A DNA stretch of 64,000 nucleotides from Rhodobacteraceae bacterium Araon29 (GTDB lineage Bacteria; Pseudomonadota; Alphaproteobacteria; Rhodobacterales; Rhodobacteraceae), in contig CP046865.1 in the NCBI GenBank assembly GCA_039640505.1, positions 806,001-870,000 of the forward strand. The letters run 5' to 3'. The notes under the pieces are model-generated. The model did not search any database, was not told where the DNA came from, and saw only the letters and a program-made list of their open reading frames with translations. Shown here piece by piece: positions 25,975-34,408 of the stretch (position 1 is its first letter; the number at the start of each line of letters is the position of its first letter). The position numbers and the translations under genes are program-made.

Positions 25975-27045
25975 TCATATCCGTATCATATGGTTATCCC
26001 AACGTAAATTAGTTGAACGGTTTAACTGGTGCGATGTGGTCGATAGGCTTGCTAACACACCTGCTCCAGATGAAATTATAACGCCCTTCTGATAGGCCGC
26101 AACGCCACTTGCATCCATAAGTTCTATGCTAGATATCAATCCCTGTCCTGCGGCGTCATAAATTTGCACGGTTCCTCCTCTTGGAGAAGTAGCAACGATG
26201 CCATGCTCATCGCCTGTGAAAGCAATACTGCCAACATAGCCGTCCATTTGCCTTAGAAGCAGGGGCGGTACATCAATTGTCTTTGGCACCGAGCCCCGCC
26301 TATGCAGAGCTACCGCTGGCGGCAGATCTGCGCCACCTTGCCATTGCATTCCAAAGGCAACATTACCCGCAGCAGAAACGGCCAAGTGGCGTATCGAGTT
26401 TTTATGCCATTCCGAACCGAGCGTGGCGACCTCAACAACCAATCCATTTTCAATATAGGAAAGATTGGGTGCCATATCCGGGATGTTTAGCTTTGTCCTT
26501 CCGGTGTCTGGATGCGTATCTATGCCCCCGTTTGCAACAACCAAAATATCTGTCTCTGGCAGTCGTTTTATGTCATGCGGACCGATGCCACCACTGTTGA
26601 ATTCAGTGATCCGTTTATACCCGTTTCGCGCATCCCAGACACCGACAATACCTTTGCCTGCTTCATAATCATTCTCTGTCGTAAACAGCCAGTCGCCATT
26701 TCGGCTGAACACTCCATGACCGTAGAAATGTCGCCCCTTCGGCGAAGTTAACTTTGCCTTCGGCCGCCTTATCAAACAGTCAACAACCAAAGCGAATGTA
26801 CCGGGGCGGCGGGCAAAGGCAACGGCTTCAGGCCTGAGTGGATGTGCTGCAGCGGCATGCCCTCGGGCCGGCAGCGGAATTTGAAATAGGGTTTTGAGGT
26901 TTACCCCAATACCGCAGAGTAGATAAGAGCCGTCCGTTTGAGCTGCAGAAGACAGATAAGCAGGTGATCCTATTTCAGCCCAAGTCGGGTTGGGCGATAG
27001 ACCTGTAGCCAGTAATCCTGCCAGAAACTGCCGCCGGGTATTCAT
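25975..27045 (-). CDS. DUF1513-family periplasmic protein of an iron-linked cluster
   Basis: The protein has about 356 residues from the ATG at 27045 (MNTRRQFLAGLLATGLSPNPTWA, a Tat-like signal with RRQFLAG). The frame is open to 27201, but that part overlaps the upstream imelysin gene. The rest is a repeat-rich, beta-propeller-like chain with GRHFYGHGVFSRNGDWLFTTEND and GIGPHDIKRLPETDILVVANGG, which match DUF1513. The family is regularly found with imelysin proteins and di-haem oxidoreductases, as here. Its molecular role is not established. It is last in the minus-strand operon. Confidence 0.85.
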   Translation of the reverse strand: MNTRRQFLAGLLATGLSPNPTWAEIGSPAYLSSAAQTDGSYLLCGIGVNLKTLFQIPLPARGHAAAAHPLRPEAVAFARRPGTFALVVDCLIRRPKAKLTSPKGRHFYGHGVFSRNGDWLFTTENDYEAGKGIVGVWDARNGYKRITEFNSGGIGPHDIKRLPETDILVVANGGIDTHPDTGRTKLNIPDMAPNLSYIENGLVVEVATLGSEWHKNSIRHLAVSAAGNVAFGMQWQGGADLPPAVALHRRGSVPKTIDVPPLLLRQMDGYVGSIAFTGDEHGIVATSPRGGTVQIYDAAGQGLISSIELMDASGVAAYQKGVIISSGAGVLASLSTTSHQLNRSTNLRWDNHMIRI

Positions 27046-27046
27046 A

Positions 27047-28063
27047 TCAGTCACCATCCATCGCGTTAAATCCTGCAATAACACCCAGTTCAGGACCAAG
27101 TTCGTCGCGAACAATTTTACGTATAGCGTCAACAGATTGTTGGACGATTTCCACTTTAATCCGTGTCTGCGTTTCGGCCACACTTGCAAATATCGGATCA
27201 TCTAAATTTGCAAGTTGCAATAGGGCGCGCTCAAATGCCAACCCCAAACGGTGCTCTAACGGACTGCCCGTTGGGGCAAGTTTGATGGCAATATCCCGTA
27301 GAGCTGACAGAGAAATGGCAATATGGTGACTAGATCGACCCGAGCGCCACGCCTCTGCCCGCCGTGGCCTTGGGCGGTCAAATGTGCCCAATGGGCGGCC
27401 CAGTCGTGTATCAGATGTGAACTGAAGGCCGGTTGACAACGCTTTGAAAAGCTCCTGAATAGCCTCTTCTTCAGATCTATAGCGGCCTTTAAGTGTGGGC
27501 ATAAGCATGCTCACCGCATATTCATTTTTCCAGTCCGTATAGATGCTATCTGCAAGAAATTGGATATCTTTAGCTATGATTTTAATAAGATCGCAGCGAT
27601 AGTGTTCTTCACCTTCAACGCTCAAAACTGGATCGTAAATCAAAAATTCCAACGCATAGAATCCACGCGCAGAGATTGACACTTCAGCATAGTCTTCAAC
27701 CGCTTCGATAATTGGATCTTTGCTGTGTATCAATGCTTTGAGAGCTTTGGGGGTATACCCGCGAGGGTCTGGCCAAAATGCCAAGGCATATGCACGATCA
27801 TCAATTTCTGAGGGACCAAACCGAAGGTGCGAAACTGCTATCCAGGCATCAAAGGCATTTGCGTAGGCAGCGTGTAAAGGCGCCGAGCCTGCGGTGCAAT
27901 TTTTCTGAGCAATTTGAGCTAAATTTGCCGACTGATTTGCAAGTATTTCAAAACCGGGAAGAATATGGTCACCCACAATGCCCTTTGTGCGCTCGGCCTC
28001 TTTTTGTCCAAAGGCTAAGGTGGCACAAGAAGCGCAAATGATTGCAAAGATGACTTTTTTCAT
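27047..28063 (-). CDS. Imelysin-family periplasmic protein (M75-like), second copy
   Basis: The 338-residue protein has a signal peptide (MKKVIFAIICASCATLAFG) and the helical imelysin fold. The conserved GxHxxE region is altered here to ARGFYALEFLIYDP, so one histidine of the presumed metal site is replaced. Imelysins are thought to bind iron or haem compounds in the periplasm. Its ATG overlaps the di-haem oxidoreductase stop, so the genes are coupled. It is shorter than and clearly different from the first imelysin of this cluster. Confidence 0.85.
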   Translation of the reverse strand: MKKVIFAIICASCATLAFGQKEAERTKGIVGDHILPGFEILANQSANLAQIAQKNCTAGSAPLHAAYANAFDAWIAVSHLRFGPSEIDDRAYALAFWPDPRGYTPKALKALIHSKDPIIEAVEDYAEVSISARGFYALEFLIYDPVLSVEGEEHYRCDLIKIIAKDIQFLADSIYTDWKNEYAVSMLMPTLKGRYRSEEEAIQELFKALSTGLQFTSDTRLGRPLGTFDRPRPRRAEAWRSGRSSHHIAISLSALRDIAIKLAPTGSPLEHRLGLAFERALLQLANLDDPIFASVAETQTRIKVEIVQQSVDAIRKIVRDELGPELGVIAGFNAMDGD

Positions 28064-29592
28064 AGGCTTTCCAGAAATGTAATTAAGGCATCACGATCCA
28101 CTTTCGGCATTTCAATCACCGCATCGCGTTGATCTTGAGCTTCTCCTCCATGCCATAAAACTGCTTCTAACAAGGACCGTGCCCGACCGTCATGCAAGAA
28201 ATAACTGTGCCCGCTTACCTGCTTGGTTAACCCAATCCCCCACAGTGGCGCCGTGCGCCATTCGCGCCCCGTTGCTCTGGCTTCGGGACGGTTGTCCGCC
28301 AACCCCTCTCCTAGATCATGCAGCAGCATGTCTGAATAGGGCCAAATCAATTGAAAGCTCTGCGCGGGGCGATCTTTCAGTCTATGAGTAACAAAGCTCG
28401 GTTGATGACAGGCTGTGCAACCCGTCGTATAGAATACCTTTTTGCCGTTAAGCACTTTGGGATCATCTACATCTCGGCGCGCCGGAACAGCGAGATTGCG
28501 GCTGTAAAAGGTCACAAGATCAAGCCCCTTATCGTCAATTTCAGTGCCTTGTCCCCCTTGATCCCCGTGCAATGCATTTTGGCAGTCTACTTGCAGCTTG
28601 GTACACTCCCCTGCCGCTTTTGGAAAAAGAGTAGATGAGATGCCAATATCCCCTGAAAAGGCCACGGCGGCTTGTTCACGAAGGGTCGGCGATCCCGCCT
28701 TTAGGCCAAACCGCCCCACCATCGGCTGGTCGTATTCCACTGACCACACAATATTGGCACGCCCCGAGATACCATCGCCATCAGCGTCCTTTGGATCAGT
28801 GAGCGCCAAAATATCTGCTGCAGGAACAGCCTCAAGCAATCCCAACCCGATCATTTGTGGCGCAACGCGGGGGCTAAACATGGCATCAGGGTGCATTGGA
28901 CCATATCCAAGATTGGTAGCCTGATAGGTTGGGTGCCGCAGTGAGGCCATCTCTCCTTCTGAAAGTGCGATGGGCTCTTCTTTATAATGCACGGCAAGTT
29001 TATATTCAGCCGGATGCCCCTGAACAGAAAAATCCTGCATTTGCAATCCATAGGTGGGTTCAGGAAGGCTGGCCAGATACCCTTCAATTTCTATGCTCAT
29101 ATCCGCATTGTTGTCGGGTATTGAAACCCTCAATAACATGGATATTGCATTTTGGTCGTCAAGTTCGGGTGGGTGGCCACGGCCGTCTTTGATATGGCAG
29201 CGCTGGCAGGACCGTGCATTAAACAATGGGCCCAGCCCATCAGATGCAAGAGTTGACGCAGGCGATGACACCCAAAGCTTTCGAAATAATCCATTGCCAA
29301 CTTTAAAAGTAAGCTGATCTTCAAAACGAAGGTTGCGCGATGATTGGGAAAACGCATCTGCATTGCGGCGCACTCGAACCGTCGCAGCACCAGCAGAGGA
29401 GGCTTCAAACTTGCTGGGCGCGGAAAAGTCTGTGGCCAGCGCTGTGACCTTTGAAATACGCTCGACTTCATCTTTGGTGCGCGGAATGATATTTAAATGT
29501 GGATCGTCAAAAGGGTCAGCCGTTAAGGCTGACCCTAAAGATGTGATCACGCCGGTAATGGTGATCAAAAGTGCTTTAACGTATGACTTCAC
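28060..29592 (-). CDS. Di-haem oxidoreductase-like cytochrome c (DHOR/DUF1111 family)
   Basis: The 510-residue periplasmic protein has a signal peptide (ITITGVITSLGSALTA) and two haem c motifs, CQRCH (near residue 135) and CTACH (near residue 393). The spacing and the intervening GRFGLKAGSPTLREQAAVAFSGDIG match the DHOR (formerly thiol oxidoreductase) family, distantly related to di-haem peroxidases. It lies between two imelysin genes, seven bases after the first. A redox role in periplasmic iron acquisition is inferred from the conserved neighbourhood. Confidence 0.9.
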   Translation of the reverse strand: MKSYVKALLITITGVITSLGSALTADPFDDPHLNIIPRTKDEVERISKVTALATDFSAPSKFEASSAGAATVRVRRNADAFSQSSRNLRFEDQLTFKVGNGLFRKLWVSSPASTLASDGLGPLFNARSCQRCHIKDGRGHPPELDDQNAISMLLRVSIPDNNADMSIEIEGYLASLPEPTYGLQMQDFSVQGHPAEYKLAVHYKEEPIALSEGEMASLRHPTYQATNLGYGPMHPDAMFSPRVAPQMIGLGLLEAVPAADILALTDPKDADGDGISGRANIVWSVEYDQPMVGRFGLKAGSPTLREQAAVAFSGDIGISSTLFPKAAGECTKLQVDCQNALHGDQGGQGTEIDDKGLDLVTFYSRNLAVPARRDVDDPKVLNGKKVFYTTGCTACHQPSFVTHRLKDRPAQSFQLIWPYSDMLLHDLGEGLADNRPEARATGREWRTAPLWGIGLTKQVSGHSYFLHDGRARSLLEAVLWHGGEAQDQRDAVIEMPKVDRDALITFLESL

Positions 29593-29598
29593 AACCCG

Positions 29599-30861
29599 TT
29601 ATTGAAACACAGCTTCCGGATCATCAAGACTATCTGAACCTTCAAACGCGATTTCGTCTAAGCCAAGTGCAGCGACAATGCGTTCAATTGACCGGGTTTG
29701 ATCTATCAACCCGTTCACTCCGCCCATTACCAAAGATTCGCCTGCTGCATTGCCACGCTCGAGCATTTGATCATAACTAAAACCAGCTTCCGCCGTGGTT
29801 TTGATCAGGCCAAGTGCCATCATTGTTGCCGAAAGTTTGCTGCGCATCTCTGCATCTAGTGATGCATCTTTGGCTGCAACCATATCGGCCAAGGATGGAC
29901 CAGTAACCACGGTGCCATCAATACGCACGTAAGAACCAAGGTAGACGTTCTGAACGCCTAAGCCATCAAAGTAGTGGCTGTTATGAGTATTATCTGAAAA
30001 ACAATCGTGCTCTTCTTCAGGATCGTTCAGCATAAGGCCAAGACGCATCCGTTCGCCAGCCTGTTCACCATAAGAAAGCGACCCCATACCGGTCAGAATT
30101 GCAGAAAGGCCTACGTCTTGATTTACCACCAACTCGGCGCGGCCCGCTCCGCCTTCTGTCCATTGTGCGGCCATCCATTCAAGATCAGATACCAAAAGAT
30201 CAGTAGCAGCTTTAAGATATTCCCCGCGGCGATCACAATTGTCGTTTGTGCAAGCATCTCCAGCAGCAAAATCCGTCCAAGGGCGCGCACCTGCGCCATT
30301 GCCGTGACCATTCAGATCCTGTCCCCACAATAGAAACTCTACCGCGTGATAGCCCGTAGCCACGTTGGATTCGACGCCATCAGCTTCATGCAGAGTTTCA
30401 GACAGCAGAGTTGGAGTAATCGTTGTTGCATCAATTTGAGAACCGGAAAGTGTGAATTTAGGGCTCGCAACGACATTTAGGGCCGCATATTCGTTCTCGT
30501 CTGATGGGCCTCCATAAGAGGCATCGACATAATCAATCAAGCCTTCATCTAAAGGCCATGCGTTTACCTTTCCCTCCCAATCGTCAACAATTGCATTGCC
30601 GAAACGATATACTTCGGTTTGCTGGTACGGAATTCTTGATTTCAACCAGGCCTCTTTCGCAGCCTGCAATGCCTCAGCAGACGGATTATCCAGCAGAGCA
30701 TTTACCGATGCTTGCAGAGACTGAGCTGTAATTAGACTATCGTGATACTTGGCTGCAGCGATATCAGCATATGTTTCTAAAACATCGGACTTATCAATCG
30801 CAAGGGCTGAAGTGGCCATGGGTATAACCATCGCCGTAGCGATTAGGTGTGCAGATTTCAT
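29599..30861 (-). CDS. Imelysin-family iron-associated protein, IrpA-like
   Basis: The 420-residue periplasmic protein has a signal peptide ending TSALA. The imelysin motif GYHAVEFLLWGQDLNG retains the GxHxxE residues of the presumed metal site. The second half carries the helical repeat with AGERMRLGLMLNDPEEEHDCFSDNTHNSHYFD, typical of IrpA proteins induced by iron shortage. It is the first gene of the operon, so the iron-responsive promoter should lie in the 30862-31000 region. I see no textbook Fur or Irr box there. Confidence 0.92.
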   Translation of the reverse strand: MKSAHLIATAMVIPMATSALAIDKSDVLETYADIAAAKYHDSLITAQSLQASVNALLDNPSAEALQAAKEAWLKSRIPYQQTEVYRFGNAIVDDWEGKVNAWPLDEGLIDYVDASYGGPSDENEYAALNVVASPKFTLSGSQIDATTITPTLLSETLHEADGVESNVATGYHAVEFLLWGQDLNGHGNGAGARPWTDFAAGDACTNDNCDRRGEYLKAATDLLVSDLEWMAAQWTEGGAGRAELVVNQDVGLSAILTGMGSLSYGEQAGERMRLGLMLNDPEEEHDCFSDNTHNSHYFDGLGVQNVYLGSYVRIDGTVVTGPSLADMVAAKDASLDAEMRSKLSATMMALGLIKTTAEAGFSYDQMLERGNAAGESLVMGGVNGLIDQTRSIERIVAALGLDEIAFEGSDSLDDPEAVFQ

Positions 30862-31584
30862 GAGTGTATTCCTTTAAATGTATGAGGTAAAAAAGGGATG
30901 GGTTTAAATTTTGGCCCTCGCCAAGATCATATATAATAACTTGCAGAAAGTTGTTTACTAATTTTGTCAGGAATGGCAAGTATTAATTTTTTTGAACGCC
31001 CTTGCATGTCTGACGTCAAAGCCATCCGACATAGACAATAAAAATCTTTTGATCTGCCCAAAAAAAACAGGGGTCTGCAGAACTCTAATTACTTATGCTC
31101 TCATTCAAGTTCTTTATGGTGTTTTTTTAATCATAAAGCATATAAAAAGCGATTGGAGCAAAGACTGGTTTATTCTCTCGATAATTGTGGACATAGAGAT
31201 ACTGGATGTAAGTAATAACTTCGATGAACCAGAAACCCTCGCTTGTTTAACCTTTGTCTCTTTCCGTTAGGCCCAAACTTTAGACGCAGTCAACAAATAG
31301 GATTCTCTAGAAAGGTAAGCCCTTCAAGCGGATCCCCGTAGTGAATATTTAACTTTTCCCAAAACTTTTACGTCGATTAATTTGGTTTTAATCTGTATAG
31401 GGCGACGATTACCAACTTCTCGGTTCAGATAGCGGCTCTTGTTAGGCGTGGTGCAGAATTTGAGCTCATAAGGGGTTGCAAATTTACTTGGCCTGATAAA
31501 GATGCGATCTTCGAGGCCCGCAGCCGGGCCTAAAGCTTGGCGAGCCGAAGTGCATAAGCCTCAACAATTATTTACGAGAGATGA
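30862..31584. other. Intergenic region upstream of irpA-like operon and trmL
   Basis: About 720 bases with no supported gene. The left part should contain the promoter of the imelysin operon. The right part has a GC-rich hairpin (31514-31531). The open frame at 30992-31270 has no family resemblance and is probably spurious. Confidence 0.6.
31514..31531. repeat. GC-rich hairpin similar to that at 1474-1497
   Basis: AGGCCCG-CAGC-CGGGCCT is a perfect 7-bp stem. Its central 16 bases differ at one position from GGCCCGAAGCCGGGCC at 1479-1494. No T-run follows on either strand. It may be a dispersed repeat or simply a common stem type. Confidence 0.45.
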
Positions 31585-32043
31585 ATGAAGATAGTTTTGG
31601 TCGAACCAGAGATTCCGTTCAATACCGGTGCCATTGGTCGAACCTGTGTTGCGCTCGATCTTGAACTTATTTTGATAAAGCCATACGGGTTTTCGATTGA
31701 TGAGAAAACAGTTGCTAGGGCTGGCACACGATATTGGGAGCACGTGAAGCTTCTCGAGTATTCGAACTGGCAAAGCTTTCTGAAACACGAAAGACCATCA
31801 ACTAACCGTTTGTATTTTTTTGAAGAGGACGGAGGTCAAAGTTTTTATGCCCCGGAATATAAGAAAGATTCTTATCTCGTTTTTGGCTGCGAGTCCAAAG
31901 GACTGCCAAAAGAAATTTTAAATGGGATGGAAGACCGCGTATTCAAATTGCCCATGCGAAATCCAGTGGTAAAGTCACTCAACCTCGCAAATGTCGCAAC
32001 AGCTGTTGCTTACCAAGCTTTGCGCACGCAACTGGGGGGCTAA
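31585..32043 (+). CDS. trmL: tRNA (cytidine/uridine-34 2'-O)-methyltransferase
   Basis: This 152-residue SPOUT methyltransferase modifies the wobble ribose of leucine tRNAs. KIVLVEPEIPFNTGAIGRTCVAL is the characteristic start. The C-terminal knot contains LVFGCESKGLPKEIL, FKLPMRNPVVKSLNLANVATAVAYQALR, where the SAM-binding loop sits. Length and motifs match E. coli TrmL closely. It lies 60 bases upstream of phoR on the same strand but has no functional link to it. Confidence 0.95.
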   Translation: MKIVLVEPEIPFNTGAIGRTCVALDLELILIKPYGFSIDEKTVARAGTRYWEHVKLLEYSNWQSFLKHERPSTNRLYFFEEDGGQSFYAPEYKKDSYLVFGCESKGLPKEILNGMEDRVFKLPMRNPVVKSLNLANVATAVAYQALRTQLGG

Positions 32044-32062
32044 TTTGCGGTTTCAGTCTTTG

Positions 32063-32090
32063 CGACATAGAACTGACATATAAATAGTAT
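32063..32090 (+). promoter_or_regulatory. Candidate Pho box upstream of phoR
   Basis: Three 11-bp-spaced hexamers, CGACAT (32063), TGACAT (32074) and TAGTAT (32085), resemble the TGTCAT direct repeats of PhoB sites. The site ends 13 bases before phoR. The match is weaker than that before pstS. Confidence 0.4.
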
Positions 32091-32103
32091 ATAAACCCGT
32101 GCG

Positions 32104-33153
32104 ATGATGGATAAATTAAATATGTCAGTGACTGATGCTGCGCCCTATCTAGCAGGCCTACCTATTGCAGCCATTGCCATCGATGCATCCGAAAGGGTTG
32201 TGGCGATGAACCCAGTGGCGATAAACCTATTAGGTGAGGGACTTATCAACCGCCATTACATCAGCGTGCTGCGGCAGCCTGCTATCCTTGAGGCGGTGGA
32301 AGCAACAATTCAAGACAGAGCGATACGAAATAGCCGCTTCTTAAGCAGTGAAAGCGGTCGCGACACTGCCTTTAACGTAACATGTTATGCCATTTTGGAT
32401 AACTACGTCATCGTTTGTTTTGAAGATCAAACAGATATTGAACAGGTTGTTCAAATGCGGCGGGACTTTGTGGCAAATGTAAGCCATGAGTTGAAAACTC
32501 CCCTGACCGCAATGATGGGCTTTATCGAGACCTTGCAAACCACTGCGCGCGATGACGCGCAAGCGCGCGAGCGGTTTTTAACCATTATGACCTTGGAAAC
32601 ACAGCGCATGAATCGGCTGGTTGGCGACCTTTTATCCTTGTCACGTGTTGAAGCCGATGAGCGCATGCGCCCGACCACATCACTTGAGGTTAAAGATCTT
32701 ATTCAGGCGGCCTTAAACGCGCTTGCGCCGCTGGCCCAAGACCATAACGCACAGGTGAACTTTGACGTTCCAGAAGACCCCATAGAAATTTTTGCAGATA
32801 AAGATCAATTACAACAAGTTTTCACAAATCTTATTGAAAATGCGATCAAGTATTCTGGAAAAAGCGCTCAAGTTGGTATTGAGCTTGGCGCGCCCGAGTA
32901 CGACCAAAGGTTGGGGGAAACTGCGGTTACGATTACAATTACTGATAATGGACCAGGAATAGACCCTATTCACCTTCCCAGATTAACAGAGCGATTTTAT
33001 AGAATTGATAATCACAGATCTCGTGAACTGGGCGGCACAGGCCTAGGTCTGGCGATTGTTAAACACATTCTTAATCGCCATCGTGGCCGTTTAGAAATTG
33101 ACAGTTCTTTGGGACAAGGCAGCCAGTTTTCTGTAATTTTGCCCAGCGCTTAA
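32104..33153 (+). CDS. phoR: Phosphate-regulon sensor histidine kinase
   Basis: The 349-residue kinase senses phosphate status and phosphorylates PhoB. An N-terminal PAS-like domain (PIAAIAIDASERVVAMNPVAINLL) is followed by the dimerisation/phospho-acceptor segment FVANVSHELKTPLTAMMGF. The ATPase boxes follow: N (LIENAIKYSG), G1 (ITDNGPGID) and G2 (GGTGLGLAIVKHIL). No hydrophobic membrane segment is present, so it is cytoplasmic and probably reads the signal through PhoU and the Pst complex. It heads the pst-phoU-phoB locus, with 171 bases before pstS. Confidence 0.94.
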   Translation: MMDKLNMSVTDAAPYLAGLPIAAIAIDASERVVAMNPVAINLLGEGLINRHYISVLRQPAILEAVEATIQDRAIRNSRFLSSESGRDTAFNVTCYAILDNYVIVCFEDQTDIEQVVQMRRDFVANVSHELKTPLTAMMGFIETLQTTARDDAQARERFLTIMTLETQRMNRLVGDLLSLSRVEADERMRPTTSLEVKDLIQAALNALAPLAQDHNAQVNFDVPEDPIEIFADKDQLQQVFTNLIENAIKYSGKSAQVGIELGAPEYDQRLGETAVTITITDNGPGIDPIHLPRLTERFYRIDNHRSRELGGTGLGLAIVKHILNRHRGRLEIDSSLGQGSQFSVILPSA

Positions 33154-33209
33154 AAAAGGCCTGCTGATCAGTTTTAGGATGACGCAGAAATTTTTCATCC
33201 CAGGGTTGG

Positions 33210-33239
33210 ATGTCATAAATCTGTTACAAAACTGTCGCA
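33210..33239 (+). promoter_or_regulatory. Pho box upstream of pstS
   Basis: TGTCAT (33211), TGTTAC (33222) and TGTCGC (33233) recur every 11 bp with AT-rich spacers, the layout of PhoB-binding direct repeats. The site lies about 90 bases before pstS, suitable for activation under phosphate limitation. Confidence 0.75.
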
Positions 33240-33324
33240 AAAGCATTGCAAGTTCACAATAGACAGCGAGTCGTTAGCTCGACGGCCGTCGGGCGGTCGT
33301 GATAACCTAATTTGGAGTCATCCT

Positions 33325-34341
33325 ATGTCTTTTGTAAAATACTCTATTGGCGCTGTTGCAGCTGTTGCCGTTTCAACAGGTTTTGCTTCGGCCCGTGATA
33401 ATGTACATGCTGCCGGGTCATCAACAGTGCTACCTTATGCGACTATCGTTGCCGAAGCTTTTGGCGAAAACTTTGATTTCCCGACACCATTGATCGAGTC
33501 TGGCGGATCAGGTGCAGGCCGTAAAAAACTATGTGAAGGTGTCGGCGCAAACACAACAGATATCGCAAACTCATCTAGCCGTATCAAACAAAGTGATATT
33601 GATAACTGTGCTGCCAATGGCGTAACAGAAATCATGGAAGTGCGTATTGGCTACGACGGGATCGTTTTTGCCAGTCGCCTTGAAACCAAAGGTTTCGAAG
33701 ATTTGACGCCAATGCACATCTATTTGGCTGCAAGTGACAAGTCGAGTGCGACAAACTGGAAAGACGTCGATCCAAATATGCCAGATCGTGAAATCATGTT
33801 GTTCATTCCTGGAACCAAGCACGGTACACGCGAAGTTTTTGAGAAAAAAGTGATGCTTGAGGGGTGTAAAGCTGCGGGCTCATATGATCTCTTCTTCGAT
33901 CAAAATGGCGGCGATAAGAAAAAAGCGCAGAAAGAGTGCTATAAAGTGCGTACCGATGGCCGCTCGGTTGATATTGACGGTGATTATACCGAAACTTTGG
34001 CCCGCTTGGCTTCAAATCCAAATGGTATCGGCGTATTCGGGTTAAGCTTTTTGCTAAACAACACTGGCACAATCTACGCTGCCAAAATCAACAGTATCGT
34101 AGCATCAACTGAAACCATTGCCTCAGGTGTTTATCCGGTTTCTCGTCCGCTGTACTTCTATGTAAAGAACGCACATTTGGACGTGATCCCGGGCCTGCAA
34201 GAATATATCGAGTTTTTTGTAAGCGACGATATTGCTGGCCAAGACGGACCTTTGTCTGAATATGGTTTGGTCTCTGATCCGGAACTTGCTGCAACTCAGG
34301 ACATGGTTGCAAACCGAGTTCCAATGGGGCCTTTGGATTGA
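33325..34341 (+). CDS. pstS: Phosphate ABC transporter substrate-binding protein
   Basis: The 338-residue periplasmic phosphate-binding protein has a signal peptide ending GFASA. The phosphate-binding segments AAGSSTVLPYA, ESGGSGAGRKKLCEGVG, IANSSSRIKQSDI and the Arg-containing GTKHGTREVFEKK are visible. It belongs to the longer PstS group with extra disulfide-type cysteines. A GGAGTC ribosome site precedes the ATG. Phosphate limitation and PhoB should induce it through the upstream Pho box. Confidence 0.96.
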   Translation: MSFVKYSIGAVAAVAVSTGFASARDNVHAAGSSTVLPYATIVAEAFGENFDFPTPLIESGGSGAGRKKLCEGVGANTTDIANSSSRIKQSDIDNCAANGVTEIMEVRIGYDGIVFASRLETKGFEDLTPMHIYLAASDKSSATNWKDVDPNMPDREIMLFIPGTKHGTREVFEKKVMLEGCKAAGSYDLFFDQNGGDKKKAQKECYKVRTDGRSVDIDGDYTETLARLASNPNGIGVFGLSFLLNNTGTIYAAKINSIVASTETIASGVYPVSRPLYFYVKNAHLDVIPGLQEYIEFFVSDDIAGQDGPLSEYGLVSDPELAATQDMVANRVPMGPLD

Positions 34342-34366
34342 TCGCCAAAAATAGACAAAATCAGGG

Positions 34367-34395
34367 AGCGCTTGTACCTCGGGCGCTGCTTTTAC
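34367..34395 (+). terminator. Weak stem-loop after pstS
   Basis: AGCGC (34367-34371) pairs with GCGCT (34383-34387) and is followed by GCTTTTACTT. It probably attenuates transcription from the abundant pstS message into pstC rather than terminating it. Confidence 0.4.
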
Positions 34396-34408
34396 TTAAG
34401 GGCAAACT

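Noticed and set aside
30992-31270. 92-residue plus-strand frame upstream of trmL
   Set aside because: No recognisable domain and low-complexity AT-rich sequence.
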